Source: Rhodobacter capsulatus
Lineage (GTDB): Bacteria; Pseudomonadota; Alphaproteobacteria; Rhodobacterales; Rhodobacteraceae
Direction of reading: 5' to 3'
NCBI RefSeq assembly: GCF_003254295.1
Contig: NZ_QKZO01000002.1
Location: 204,820-268,819, forward strand
Length of the DNA: 64,000 nt
A program made the position numbers and the translations under genes. Positions 37,933 through 47,654 of the stretch are shown here, in pieces; position 1 is the stretch's first letter; each line of letters starts with the position of its first letter. The notes under the pieces were generated by a model. That model searched no databases and had not been told where the DNA came from. It was given only the letters and a program-made list of their open reading frames with translations.

Positions 37933-39312
37933 TTACTCGGCGACGGCGTTGACCGAAGAGACCAGCAGCGAGGGCGTCAGCGCCTTGATCACGTTGCTCC
38001 AGTGCTGCACCGGCTGGGCGGCGACGAAGATCACGTCATTGGCATGCAGATCGAAGCGCGTCGCCAGCAGCATCGCCGCCATGTTGCCCGCGTCCAGATG
38101 CCAGGCGGTGATCGCGTCATATTCCAGCGGATCGGCAGAGCCGCGCAGCACATAGATCTCTTTCGGGTTCGAACTGGCCGTGCTCAGCCCGCCGCCCGCA
38201 TCGTAAAGCGCATCCGCCAGCGTCGCCTTGCGGTCGAAGGGCAGGGGATAGCGGCTTTGCTTGCCGATCTCGCCGGTGAGATAGACGTGATCGCGCGCCT
38301 CTGCCCCCAGATCGAGCCGCGTGGCAAAGGTCTCGCGCGCCTCGGACAGCTCGGACCGGCGCAGCGCCACCTCGGTCTGCAGCGCCTCGAGCCGCGACTT
38401 GCGCTCGGCCTGACGGAAATTCGCCAGCGTGATCTGCTGCTCGAAATAGGCCGCCGCCCTGTCCAGCGCATAGCCGCTGTCGACGAACAGGCTGTCGCCC
38501 GCCGCAAGCGGCAGCTGCCCCACCGCGGGGTCGTCCTGCACCGCCTTCAGCGGCATCTGGTAAAGCTTGCCGCCGCGATGCAGCCGCACCAGCGCAGTAT
38601 CCGCATCGGCGGATTTCACCCCGCCCACCGCCGCCAGCGCCGCGTCCAGATGCAGCGGCGCCAGCGTCACCGGCACCACCCCGGGCGCCGCGACATCGCC
38701 GCCGATCGCCACGTTCTGCGAGCGGAATTCGGCGATTTCCAGCGAGAAGGTCGGGTCGATCTTCCGGTCGAGGAAGCTTTGGAACAGCGTCGCCTCGGCA
38801 TCGTCGACGGTCTGACCGGCGATCTGCACCCGCCCGACCGTCGGCACCGAGATCGTGCCGTCATCTTGCACCGTATAGCCCTGCCGCGCGGTCTGCGCGG
38901 CAAGGATGCCGGTCAGCTGCCCGACCGTGCTGCCGTCGCGCGGCGTGGCCAGCAGCACGACATCGCCGACGCCGATCCGGTAGCTTGCGGGGGCAAGCGG
39001 CGGCGGCAGGCGCATCTGCGGCGGTGCGGGGCGCGCGAGGCGCGGCAGCGTCGCCTCGGGCGCGGCGACGGGCGCGGCCAGCGTGCCGCCAAGGCCCGCG
39101 GTCTGACGGAAATAGCCGGGCAATTGCCGCGGCTGATAGGGGGCGGCATTGGCCACCAGCACCGATTCCGCGGTGATCGGCAGGACGCGGACCTTGCCCT
39201 CGGCGCTGACGCCGGGGCGGACCTTGGCGCCATGATAGGCGACGCCGCAGCCGCCCAGTGCCTGAGAGAGCATCGTCGCGGTCAGCAGCACGGTCAGCAG
39301 GCGCAAGGTCAT
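37933..39312 (-). CDS. second Wza/GfcC-like polysaccharide export lipoprotein (module 2)
   Basis: The 459-residue product has a lipobox LGGC (Cys22), a long low-complexity N-terminal part of about 85 residues (APVAAPEATLPRLARP), then the export domain YRIGVGDVVLLATP near residue 112, SLBB domains and a coiled-coil segment (AERKSRLEALQTEVALRRSEL) inserted around residues 300-325. Such an insertion is unlike classic Wza and could reach across the periplasm. It is read from the minus strand with the sugar transferase gene 121 bp upstream of it on the same strand. Confidence 0.87.
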   Translation of the reverse strand: MTLRLLTVLLTATMLSQALGGCGVAYHGAKVRPGVSAEGKVRVLPITAESVLVANAAPYQPRQLPGYFRQTAGLGGTLAAPVAAPEATLPRLARPAPPQMRLPPPLAPASYRIGVGDVVLLATPRDGSTVGQLTGILAAQTARQGYTVQDDGTISVPTVGRVQIAGQTVDDAEATLFQSFLDRKIDPTFSLEIAEFRSQNVAIGGDVAAPGVVPVTLAPLHLDAALAAVGGVKSADADTALVRLHRGGKLYQMPLKAVQDDPAVGQLPLAAGDSLFVDSGYALDRAAAYFEQQITLANFRQAERKSRLEALQTEVALRRSELSEARETFATRLDLGAEARDHVYLTGEIGKQSRYPLPFDRKATLADALYDAGGGLSTASSNPKEIYVLRGSADPLEYDAITAWHLDAGNMAAMLLATRFDLHANDVIFVAAQPVQHWSNVIKALTPSLLVSSVNAVAE

Positions 39313-39433
39313 CTCCGGGGCAACGCGCTTCCGGGCAACGGCGGGCGCACTGCTTCCGCTCTAGGCCGCGGGCGCGAGATTCGCAATCTGGCCGTGCCCC
39401 GCCGTGCCCCGCCGGGCGAGGCGGCCGCGCCGG

Positions 39434-40132
39434 TCAGGCGCCGGTGCGGCGCAACACCACCCCGGCCGTGCGCAGGATCAGCGCAAGATCGCGGCGCAGC
39501 GACAGGGTTCGGCCATAGGTCTCGTCGAAATGCACCCGCGCGGCAAAGGTGGTGTCGTGGCGGCTGACGATCTGCCAAAGCCCGGTCACGCCCGGACGCA
39601 TCCGGTAATAGGCCCGCCCGCCCGCCTGACGGTAAAGCGGCTCTTGCGCGGGCAGGAAGGGACGCGGGCCGACAAGGCTCATGTCGCCCTTCAGCACGTT
39701 GAAGATCTGCGGCAATTCATCAAGGCTGAGCTTGCGCAGCCAGGCGCCCGCGCGGGTGATGCGGGGGTCGTGGCGCAGCTTCTGATAGGTCGCCCATTCG
39801 GCGGCGATGGCGGGATCGCGGGCGCAGATCTCGGCCAGCACGCCTTCGGCCCCGGGAACCATGGTGCGGAACTTGTAGCAGGCGAAGACCCGCCCGTCCT
39901 GCCCGACGCGGGGCTGGCAAAACAGCGCCGGATGGCCGTCGCGCCGCACCCAAAGCCAGATCAGCCCGATCACCGGAAGCAGCACCGGCAGCATCAGCAC
40001 CGCCAGCACCAGATCGACCAGCCGCTTGCCGAGGCGGGCGTAAAGCGCGCGCAAGGCACCGCGCCGGGGCGCAAGGCTGCGGTCCAGCGCGACAAGGTCT
40101 TCGGCCGAGGATCCGATGTCGTAAAAGGCCAT
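39434..40132 (-). CDS. initiating sugar-phosphate transferase (ExoY/WbaP C-terminal type)
   Basis: The 232-residue product is a polyprenyl-phosphate hexose-1-phosphate transferase of the short ExoY kind. It has one hydrophobic segment (residues 36-62), then the family blocks [29 protein letters not shown] (start near residue 117) and [10 protein letters not shown], and RPGVTGLWQ. It puts the first sugar, usually galactose or glucose, on undecaprenyl phosphate. A second, unrelated initiating enzyme of the WecA type lies at 61236. It is read divergently from wzc2 with a 302-bp regulatory gap. Confidence 0.92.
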   Translation of the reverse strand: MAFYDIGSSAEDLVALDRSLAPRRGALRALYARLGKRLVDLVLAVLMLPVLLPVIGLIWLWVRRDGHPALFCQPRVGQDGRVFACYKFRTMVPGAEGVLAEICARDPAIAAEWATYQKLRHDPRITRAGAWLRKLSLDELPQIFNVLKGDMSLVGPRPFLPAQEPLYRQAGGRAYYRMRPGVTGLWQIVSRHDTTFAARVHFDETYGRTLSLRRDLALILRTAGVVLRRTGA

Positions 40133-40434
40133 CTCTCACTCCCAGAGGTCAGCTCAAAAGGTCTCAGCACCAAAAACGATCGCATGGTGTGATCTTTCGC
40201 AGATCACGCGTTAACCCATTGATTACGAGTATGGCGCAAATGAGACGCGACCGGTTCCAAATGGCGGCACTGCGCCCGGGCGGGACCGGATTGTTGCGCG
40301 CCCCCCCGACAATGCGGCGGTTGCCGCGGCGCGGTGGAAACCACTTAGCCTGTAGGGCAAACTCTGCTAGGACGGGGCGAATTGCGGGGACGCCGATCTT
40401 GCAAGCCCCGCCCGACGGTTTCGATGGAATGCAG
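40133..40434 (+). promoter_or_regulatory. 302-bp divergent regulatory region of module 2
   Basis: No gene is seen. A perfect 7-bp inverted repeat GTGATCT-TTCGC-AGATCAC (40189-40207) lies beside TTAACCCATT (40211-40220). The repeat is like the site of a dimeric helix-turn-helix regulator, and the TTAA element resembles a CtrA half-site. Both are about 60-80 bp from the sugar transferase start and more than 200 bp from the wzc2 start, so they best fit control of the minus-strand operon or of both. Confidence 0.5.
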
Positions 40435-42510
40435 ATGAACGCTCCCCACTCTCCCGCCGAACGTCCCGCGCCCGAGGACGAGATGATCGATCTGGCGCAG
40501 GGGCTGCGCAGCCTGCGCGCGGGCTGGCGGACGATCGCGGCCAGCTTTGGCGTCGCGGTGGCGCTGGGGCTGCTTTATGCGCAATTCCTCGCGACGCCGG
40601 TCTATACCGCCAAAGCCACCGTCGTTCTGGAAACCCGCAAGCCGCAGGTGATCGACCTCGAGGGGATGATGGGCGGGCTGACCGGCACGTCGGACGAGCT
40701 GAACACCGAGGTCGAGGTGCTGCGCTCGCGCGGGCTGGCCGAGAAGGTGGTGGCGGCGCTGGATCTGGGCGCGGACCCGGAATTCAACGCGACGCTGGGG
40801 GCGCCGTCCTTGCGGGCGCGGCTGCGCGGGCTGTTCGGCGCGGCTTCGGCGCCCGATCCGGCGGCGATCCGGGCGGGGGTGGTGGATGCGGTTCTGGCGC
40901 ATCTTGCGGTGCGCAACCTGCCCGACAGCTATGTCTTTGAAGTCGCCGTGCAATCCGAAGACCCGCAAAAGGCGGCGCGGATCGCCGATGCCTGGACGAA
41001 GCGCTACATCGTCAACCAGATCGAGGTGAAATTCGAGGCGACCGAACAGGCGACGGTCTGGCTGGGCAACCGGGTGGCCGCGCTCAAGCGCCAGCTCGAG
41101 GCGACCGAGGAAAAGGTGAAATCCTTCAATGTCGGCACGACGCTGATTTCCGAGGACTCGCTGGCGGCGCTGCAGGTGCAGCTCAAGGATCTGCGCGAGC
41201 GGATCGCCGACACCACGCAGGCGGCGGCGCGGGCTTCGGCGCGGGTCACGGCGCTGGAAGCGGCGCGGACGCGCGATGAAAAGGTCGCGGCGGCGGGCGA
41301 GGTTGCGCTGGAGCGGCTGGCGGCCGGGAACGGCGCCGAATTCGACACGCAATTCGCCCGGCTGCTGGCGCGGGCGCGGCTGGAACGGGCGCGGGCCGAG
41401 GATCAGCTCGCCGCGATGCGGCGCACCGAGACGACGCTCTCGCAGCAGATCTCGCGTCAGGGCGATGACATGATCGCGCTGCAGCAACTGACCCGCGAGG
41501 CCGAGGCGAACCGCACGCTTTACGAATATTTCCTTGGTCGGCTCAAGGAAACCTCGGCGCAGCAGGGCATCCAGCAGGCCGACAGCCGGGTCCTCTCGGC
41601 GGCGGTGGTGCCGAGGTCGCCGACCGCGCCGCGCAAGGGGCTGATCCTGGCGATGTGCGGCGTGCTGGGGCTGATCGCGGGCGTGGCGATCGTGGTTTTG
41701 CGCGACCTTTTGCGCAATGGCTACCGCACCGCGCGCGCGCTTGAGGAGGACACGGGGCTGGTCGTGATGGGGCAGATCCCGGTCATTCCCGGCGCGACGC
41801 GGGGCGAGGTGCTGGCCTATCTGGCGGCGAAACCCTCCTCGGCGGCGATGGAGGCGGTGCGCAACCTGCGCACCTCGGTGCTGCTGTCGAATGTCGATGC
41901 GCCGCCGCAGGTGATCATGCTCACCTCCTCCGTGCCGGGCGAGGGCAAGACGACGAATGCGCTGGCGCTGGCGATGAATTTCGTCGGCATCGGCAAGTCG
42001 GTGCTGCTGATCGAGGGCGACATCCGCCGCAACATGCTGGCGGAATATTTCCCGCAGCATGCCGGGCGCAAGGGGCTGGTCTCGCTGCTCTCCGGCGCGG
42101 CCGGGGTGGACGAGGTGGTGATCGCCGATCCCGATCTGGGCCTGTCGCTGATCATGGGCGAGCGCAGCCGGGTCAATGCCGCCGATCTGTTCATGTCCGA
42201 CGCCTGGAAGGCCTTCATCGCGCAGATGCGGCGCCGCTTCGACTATATCCTGATCGACACGCCGCCGGTTCTGGTGGTGCCCGATGCCCGGATCATCGCG
42301 CAATCGGCCGATGCGGCGCTGTTTTCGGTGCTCTGGGACGGCACGGCGCGCAGCGAGGTCTTCGAGGCGCTGCAGCTGTTCGAGAGCGTGCACCAGAAGG
42401 TCAGCGGCCTGATCCTGAGCCGGATCGACACCGACCGGATGCAGCGCTACGGCCGGGGCGGCAGCTACGGCGCCCGCAGCGGGGCGCATGCGGAGTATTA
42501 CCGCGACTAG
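40435..42510 (+). CDS. second Wzc-type co-polymerase/BY-kinase (module 2)
   Basis: The 691-residue product has a Wzz domain (spans near residues 35 and 405), a long coiled coil and a C-terminal kinase with Walker A SSVPGEGKTTN, Walker A' VLLIEGDIRRN and Walker B YILIDTPPVL. The tail has a few tyrosines (YGRGGSYG, EYYRD), fewer than module 1 Wzc. In Walker A' the usual aspartate pair reads EGDIR, with Glu in place of the first Asp. The start is either ATG 40429 or 40435; the second has TGGA upstream. Confidence 0.92.
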   Translation: MNAPHSPAERPAPEDEMIDLAQGLRSLRAGWRTIAASFGVAVALGLLYAQFLATPVYTAKATVVLETRKPQVIDLEGMMGGLTGTSDELNTEVEVLRSRGLAEKVVAALDLGADPEFNATLGAPSLRARLRGLFGAASAPDPAAIRAGVVDAVLAHLAVRNLPDSYVFEVAVQSEDPQKAARIADAWTKRYIVNQIEVKFEATEQATVWLGNRVAALKRQLEATEEKVKSFNVGTTLISEDSLAALQVQLKDLRERIADTTQAAARASARVTALEAARTRDEKVAAAGEVALERLAAGNGAEFDTQFARLLARARLERARAEDQLAAMRRTETTLSQQISRQGDDMIALQQLTREAEANRTLYEYFLGRLKETSAQQGIQQADSRVLSAAVVPRSPTAPRKGLILAMCGVLGLIAGVAIVVLRDLLRNGYRTARALEEDTGLVVMGQIPVIPGATRGEVLAYLAAKPSSAAMEAVRNLRTSVLLSNVDAPPQVIMLTSSVPGEGKTTNALALAMNFVGIGKSVLLIEGDIRRNMLAEYFPQHAGRKGLVSLLSGAAGVDEVVIADPDLGLSLIMGERSRVNAADLFMSDAWKAFIAQMRRRFDYILIDTPPVLVVPDARIIAQSADAALFSVLWDGTARSEVFEALQLFESVHQKVSGLILSRIDTDRMQRYGRGGSYGARSGAHAEYYRD

Positions 42511-42546
42511 TTAGTTGCGACCCTTGGCCGCGATCGGTGGCCGCGC

Positions 42547-43209
42547 TCAGCGCTGCGCGGGGTCGATCCGCCGCAGCGAGATCTTGCCGGTCAGCGGCCC
42601 GGTCCATTGGCTGGATTGCACGATCTCGCCGGTCTCGGGCACCACCCAGTAGAAGTTGTAAAACCGCGCCAGCGGGCCGCGGCAGGCCTCGGTCACCGTG
42701 CGGGTGGTGACCGCGCGGGCGCCGATGCGGAGGGTCTCGGTCTCGCCCGGGGTGATCTGGCAGCGAAAGGCCCGCGTCACCGCATGGTCATTGCCGTCGA
42801 TCAGCGTCATCAGCCGTGTCGATGTCCCGGCCGAAAGCCGGTGCACCAGCGCCGCGCTTTGCGCCACCTCCGCGGCCATCACATCGGCGCCAAAGCCGCG
42901 GCTGCCGACCAGCACGCCGCCCTGAAACATCAGCTGCGCGCCATCGGCGGCGATCATCGTCTCGACGCCGTCGGGCTCCGATACGGTCTGCCGCCGCAGC
43001 ACCGCAATCGCCTCCGGCCGGGATTCGACCGCCGCCGCAAGGGCCGGGGCGCCCGCGCGCTCGGCCGCGGCAAATTCCGGGTTCGGGTCAGCCGCGCGCG
43101 CGCCCAAGGGCAGCGCCCCGGTCAGCAGCGCCCGTGTTCCCGGGTCCGAGGAACAGCCCGCAAGAGCCGCCAGAACCGCAAAAGCCGTCAGAACCCGCCG
43201 CCTGTTCAT
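42547..43209 (-). CDS. YjbF-family lipoprotein (module 2)
   Basis: The 220-residue product has a lipobox LAGC (Cys19) and a YjbF/GfcB domain with MFQGGVLVGSRGFGADVM, directly comparable to the FDDGILVASRGLGDDLM stretch of the module 1 protein. The start at 43209 overlaps the yjbH2 stop (ATGA), as in module 1. It is convergent with wzc2, 36 bp apart. Confidence 0.83.
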   Translation of the reverse strand: MNRRRVLTAFAVLAALAGCSSDPGTRALLTGALPLGARAADPNPEFAAAERAGAPALAAAVESRPEAIAVLRRQTVSEPDGVETMIAADGAQLMFQGGVLVGSRGFGADVMAAEVAQSAALVHRLSAGTSTRLMTLIDGNDHAVTRAFRCQITPGETETLRIGARAVTTRTVTEACRGPLARFYNFYWVVPETGEIVQSSQWTGPLTGKISLRRIDPAQR

Positions 43210-45332
43210 CGCCAGAACTTGCCCCATTGATCGGAGAGCGTCTGGGCATTCGTGCCGCGGACCTCGTCGTAAAGCCGATGCGCGATCGCCACCCGGGCGC
43301 CGCCGTCGCGCTGGATCGGCCGGATCGTCTGCGCAAAGCCGCGCCGCGAGGGCTCGCCGGTCAGCCAGTCAAGCGGGATCGTCAGGCTGATGCCCTTGTC
43401 AAACGAGCCCTCGCCGAAATCGTCAAAGGAAATGCCGGTCAGGGTGAAGAAGGCCGCGACGCGAAAGCCGTTGTCGAATTCGCGCGCCAGCGTCAGCGTG
43501 CCGCCCCAGTCGCCCGCCAGATAGCGCCCCAGATCCAGCTGGCCGCGGTAGCTGTCGCCAAAGTCGTAATAGGCCGAGGCATGGCCGGTGGTGACGTGAT
43601 AGTCGATCAGCCCCAGCCGCGCGGCGGGATCGCGCTGCGCGACATGGTTCAGCTCGGCGCCAAGGGCGAGGCGGCTGCCCTGCGGATACCACAGGATCTC
43701 GCCCGAGACGCCCGCGAACATCTGTTCGAAATAGCCTGCCGAGACCCGGCCATAAAGATCGCCCCCGGGCCGGACCAGGTAATCGGCGCTCAGCTGCACC
43801 AGCTGCGGCCCCGAAAGCTTGTCGTAAAGCGGCGCATCGGAACGCACATGGTGTTGAATCGAATTCGAAATCCGGCTCGATTGATCGAGCGTGCCAAAGG
43901 CTTTCTGCCGGATCAGCGTTTCGACCGAAAGGCCCGGCGCCAGCCGGTAGCTGGCACTGGCCGCCAGCCCGACATCGGCGCGCAGCGGGCTGTCGGGGTC
44001 GAAAAGCGCGGTGCGGAGATAGGGCAGAAGGCTCCAGTCAAGCGCCGGATAGACGCCCGGATCGGGGGCGAGCCGCGCGGGCGCATCGGTGATGTCTGCG
44101 CGGGCGAAGCTTTGCCAGCTGCCGTCCCAGGCATGTTCCAGCTGATGCAGGTCGGCGCGGCGAAAGCTGGCCCGCGTCGTCGGCATGCCCTGTGCGGTCA
44201 GGGTGATCTCGAAGCGTTCGATCCCGGCGTGCAGGCTGTTGGCCATCGCGCGCACCGCCCGCCCCAGCGCCTGCGGCGCGGCGCGATAGCGGGGATTGGC
44301 GAGCACGACCCGGGCGCGGGCGCCGTCCTCGGCATAGCTTTCCAGCCGCAGCCCCTCCCGCGTCAGCGCCGATGCCAGACGGCTGCGGCTGGCGCCTGTG
44401 TCCCCGGCGGGCCAGCCCAAAGCGGCGATTTCGGCGCGCGGCAAAAGCGGCGGCACCGCCCTTTCACGCCCGCCCGGCGCCCGCGGCGCGCGCGGATCGA
44501 GCTGATAGCTGAAGCCAAGCCCGAGCTGCGCCCCGCCGATCACCGCGGCCGTCAGCGTCAGCGCCTCGCTCGCCTGCCAGCTCAGGCCAAGGTTCACCGG
44601 GCTGCGATGCGCAAAGCCCATGCTGGCGACCTCGCGCCGATAGGCGTCGGAGGAATATTCGACCGCGAGCCGCAGCCGGTCGTTCACCTGATAGGAGAGC
44701 CCGCCAAACAGCGCCGCCTCGCCGCGGAAGAAACGGTTGAACGAGACGCGGCCGGTTTCCGACAGGCTTGTCAGGCCCGGCCGGGTCTCGAAGCGATCGC
44801 CGAGCCCCGCCAGCGGGTTGCGAAACCCGTGATAGGAGCCCAGCCGCCCCCAGCCGATGCCGCCGCTCAGCGCCAGCCGGTTGTCAAGGAACCGCTTCGT
44901 CGCGACCAGATATTCCGCGCCGAAAACCCCGGTGCCGCCGAAATCGCGCAAGCCCACCGCAAGCGCCGGAAACCGCGGGCTTTCGGTGCGAAAGACATAG
45001 TGCAGATCGAAGCTGCGGTCGTAAAGATCGGCCTCGGGCGTGTCGAAATAACCGCGCAGGATCGAATAGCGAAACACCCCCGACAGCCGCGGCGTGATCT
45101 GGAACTGCAGCGTGTTGCGAGTGTGCCCGCCCAGAAAGAGCGAGGTCCAGGCCAGCATGCCATCCGGCGCCGCCGTCGCCTCTGGCATGTCGATCAGCCC
45201 GGGGGTGCCGTAGCTTGAAAGCCCCTCGGCGCGGGCGGGCGCGGAAAAGCCGCTCAGCGCCGCCAGTGCAAGGCCGGTCAGCGCAAAGCCGGTCAGCGTC
45301 GGGGCAGCCGCGGGAAAGCGCAGGCGGGCCAT
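43206..45332 (-). CDS. YjbH-family outer-membrane beta-barrel protein (module 2)
   Basis: The 708-residue product has a signal peptide (to ARAE near residue 36) and the family opening SSYGTPGLIDMPEA, then two strand-rich halves and the same C-terminal blocks as module 1: EFDNGFRVAAFFTLT, GEGSFDKGISLTIPLDWLTG and RDGGARVAIAHRLYDEVRG. Similar length and strong conservation of the end show that the two YjbH proteins are true paralogues. The start at 45332 lies 4 bp after the glycosyltransferase gene, so yjbF2 and yjbH2 are read with it. Confidence 0.87.
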   Translation of the reverse strand: MARLRFPAAAPTLTGFALTGLALAALSGFSAPARAEGLSSYGTPGLIDMPEATAAPDGMLAWTSLFLGGHTRNTLQFQITPRLSGVFRYSILRGYFDTPEADLYDRSFDLHYVFRTESPRFPALAVGLRDFGGTGVFGAEYLVATKRFLDNRLALSGGIGWGRLGSYHGFRNPLAGLGDRFETRPGLTSLSETGRVSFNRFFRGEAALFGGLSYQVNDRLRLAVEYSSDAYRREVASMGFAHRSPVNLGLSWQASEALTLTAAVIGGAQLGLGFSYQLDPRAPRAPGGRERAVPPLLPRAEIAALGWPAGDTGASRSRLASALTREGLRLESYAEDGARARVVLANPRYRAAPQALGRAVRAMANSLHAGIERFEITLTAQGMPTTRASFRRADLHQLEHAWDGSWQSFARADITDAPARLAPDPGVYPALDWSLLPYLRTALFDPDSPLRADVGLAASASYRLAPGLSVETLIRQKAFGTLDQSSRISNSIQHHVRSDAPLYDKLSGPQLVQLSADYLVRPGGDLYGRVSAGYFEQMFAGVSGEILWYPQGSRLALGAELNHVAQRDPAARLGLIDYHVTTGHASAYYDFGDSYRGQLDLGRYLAGDWGGTLTLAREFDNGFRVAAFFTLTGISFDDFGEGSFDKGISLTIPLDWLTGEPSRRGFAQTIRPIQRDGGARVAIAHRLYDEVRGTNAQTLSDQWGKFWR

Positions 45333-45336
45333 CGGC

Positions 45337-46482
45337 TCAGGCGCCGATCCGGGCCAGGCTGGCGCGGATGCCCGCGACGAACCGTTCCTCCGAGAAATCC
45401 GCCGCCCGTGCGACGCAGGCCGCGGTGCAGTCGCGCCCCAGCCCCGAGGCCTCGAAGCGCTCGACCGCATCGACCAGCGCCTCGACCGATTGCTCGTGAA
45501 AGAACAGCCCGGTTTCCCCCTCGACCACCGTTTCCAGCGCCCCGCCGCGGCCCAGCGCGATCACCGGCCGCCCCGAGGCCATGGCCTCGACCGGGACCAT
45601 GCCGAAATCCTCCTCGCCCGGGAAGATCAGCGCCTTGCAGCCCGCCATCAGCGCCTTGAGCTCGGCAAAGGGCCGCTTGCCCAGGATCTGCGTCCGCGGT
45701 CCGGCCTGCCGCGCCAGCGCCTTCGCCAGCTTGTCGGGACCGCCCAGCATCTTGAAGGGCAGGCCCAGACGGCGAAACGCCTCGACCGCGATATCGGGGC
45801 GCTTGTAATGCGTCAGCTCGCCCACCCACAGATAGTAATCGCCGCGCTCCGCCGCGGGGATCGGGGCGAATTCCTGCACCGCCACCGGCGGATGCACGAC
45901 ATCGGCGCCGCGGCGCCAGTATTTCTCGATCCGCCGCGCCACAAAGGCGGAATTGGCGACGAAGCCGTCGACGCGCGCGGCGCTGGTCACGTCCCATTGC
46001 CGAAGCGGATGCGCCAGATGCGGCATCATCAGCCGCGTCAGCCCGCCCGCGCCGTTCAGGTAAAGCGTGTATTGGTCCCACAGATAGCGCATCGGCGAAT
46101 GACAATAGCACAGATGCGGGGCGTTCGGCGGCGCGATCACCCCCTTGGCCGGACCCGATTCCGAGGAGATCACCAGATCGTAGCCGCTCAGATCCAGCTC
46201 TTCGAGCGCGCGCGGCATCAGCGGCAGGTATTTCTGGTAAAGCCGCGGCGCAAAGGGCAGCCGCCCGACCCGGGTCTGAAAGATCGCATGGCGGCGCAGC
46301 GCGGGCGAGATCCGCTCGGGCACGACGACATGGGTGAAGATGTCGGCCTGCGGAAACATCCGGCACAGCGCTTCGAGCACCTTTTCACCGCCGCGCATCC
46401 CCACCAGCCAGTAATGGATCAGCGCCACCCGGCGCCCGTCGGCCGCCCCGGCCGCGAAAGGATCACTGTCTTGCACGGTCAT
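45337..46482 (-). CDS. GT4-family glycosyltransferase
   Basis: The 381-residue product has the two-domain GT-B fold of family 4. The N-terminal domain contains GMRGGEKVLEALCRMFPQAD and CYCHSPMRYLWDQY, as in mannosyl- or rhamnosyltransferases of exopolysaccharide loci. The C-terminal donor site has LWVGELTHYKRPD and the E-x7-E motif EEDFGMVPVEAMASG near residue 290. It should add a sugar to the lipid-linked repeat unit at the cytoplasmic membrane. The start at 46482 gives the usual N-terminus before VALIHYWLVG. It is 4 bp from yjbH2 downstream. Confidence 0.88.
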   Translation of the reverse strand: MTVQDSDPFAAGAADGRRVALIHYWLVGMRGGEKVLEALCRMFPQADIFTHVVVPERISPALRRHAIFQTRVGRLPFAPRLYQKYLPLMPRALEELDLSGYDLVISSESGPAKGVIAPPNAPHLCYCHSPMRYLWDQYTLYLNGAGGLTRLMMPHLAHPLRQWDVTSAARVDGFVANSAFVARRIEKYWRRGADVVHPPVAVQEFAPIPAAERGDYYLWVGELTHYKRPDIAVEAFRRLGLPFKMLGGPDKLAKALARQAGPRTQILGKRPFAELKALMAGCKALIFPGEEDFGMVPVEAMASGRPVIALGRGGALETVVEGETGLFFHEQSVEALVDAVERFEASGLGRDCTAACVARAADFSEERFVAGIRASLARIGA

Positions 46483-46627
46483 CGGCTGCCCCCAAATCCG
46501 CCCGCGGCAGCGGCGCTGCCGGTTGCCCGTTCCGGCGCGACAGGGCTCACCCCGGCCTGTCGGGCCCCGGCCGTTATCGGGGCAAGTCAGGGCCCGGCGC
46601 AAGAGGGTTTCCGCGCCCCGCCGCGGC

Positions 46628-47533
46628 TCAAAGCTCGAGGATCCGGCGGGGATGCGACCGGCCGCGCAGAATGTCGCGCAGCGCCAGCCAGTTGCCCGCC
46701 GCCCGGGCACGGCGGTCGATCCAGGGCTCGGGCCGGGCCATTTTCAGGTGATTGGCCAGAAGGTTGCGCAAAGCCAGCCGGGCGGCAAAGCGCCCCCGCA
46801 TCGAGCCCTTGCGCCACAGATACCAGGGATTGGCGATCTGGCTGTAGCCCAGCCGCCGCCCCGCCGTCTCGCGACCCGATTTCGTGCCGCGATGCACGCC
46901 GGCAAAGGCGTCTGTCCTGATCCGCCCCCCGGGCAGGCGGGCGGCGAAATCGCTGTCCTCCTGCCAGGCGTAAAGCGGCAGGGTCTCGTCGAACCGCGCC
47001 GGGCCGATCGCCGCCATCCGGTAGGCCATGTTGCAGCCGTAAAGGCTTTGAAGCCCCGCGCGCAGGATCTGCGGCGCGGCGCGCGGCGCGGCCTCGTAAT
47101 CCGCGATCTTCGCGCGGGCCTGCGCATCGTCCAGCCCGGGGCCCAGGATGCCGTCGGCCAGCACAAGGCCGGTCATGCCGTTCACCTCGGGCCAGCGGGC
47201 AAAGGCGGCGACGATGCCTTCCAGCGCATCTTTGGCGGGGACGAAATCATCGTCGAAAAACACCACCAGATCGCAATCGCCGCTGATCCGGTCCAGGCCC
47301 GCATTGCGCTGCAGGCACAGGCCCTTGCGGGTCAGCACCGTCTCGGCGCGGGTTTCGGGGCCGAACAGCGGCGCCGGATCGAAGCCGATGTCGCTCTCCT
47401 GATGGCCGATCAGCAACAGCCGGTCGGGGGCGCGGCTTTGACGCTGCAGATGCGGCATCAGCTCGCGCAGGATGTCCGGCCGTCCGACCGAACAGATCAC
47501 CACCGCGATACGGGTTTTCGGCTCTGCTGTCAT
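46628..47533 (-). CDS. GT2-family glycosyltransferase
   Basis: The 301-residue product is a GT-A fold enzyme with AVVICSVGRPDILRELM at the start, the metal-binding DDD in VVFFDDDFVPAKDAL near residue 93 and an acceptor region with GCNMAYRM and WQEDSDFAARL. The second motif ED matches the catalytic base of family 2. It has no long membrane span. The donor is unknown. It is separated from the next minus-strand gene by 145 bp without recognisable signals. Confidence 0.87.
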   Translation of the reverse strand: MTAEPKTRIAVVICSVGRPDILRELMPHLQRQSRAPDRLLLIGHQESDIGFDPAPLFGPETRAETVLTRKGLCLQRNAGLDRISGDCDLVVFFDDDFVPAKDALEGIVAAFARWPEVNGMTGLVLADGILGPGLDDAQARAKIADYEAAPRAAPQILRAGLQSLYGCNMAYRMAAIGPARFDETLPLYAWQEDSDFAARLPGGRIRTDAFAGVHRGTKSGRETAGRRLGYSQIANPWYLWRKGSMRGRFAARLALRNLLANHLKMARPEPWIDRRARAAGNWLALRDILRGRSHPRRILEL

Positions 47534-47654
47534 GTCCTGCCCCGGGTCTGCCTGTCCGGGTGATGGCGGGCGCGGGGCGCGATGTCAACAAAGCGACGCC
47601 CCGGGCGACACGAAGCGGTTGCCGCGCCGGGGCAAAGCCGTCACAGTCGCCCCG

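Noticed and set aside
40189-40207. A CRP site at the module 2 promoter
   Set aside because: The half-sites TGTGA/TCAC are too far apart for a CRP consensus, so only an unnamed palindrome is claimed.
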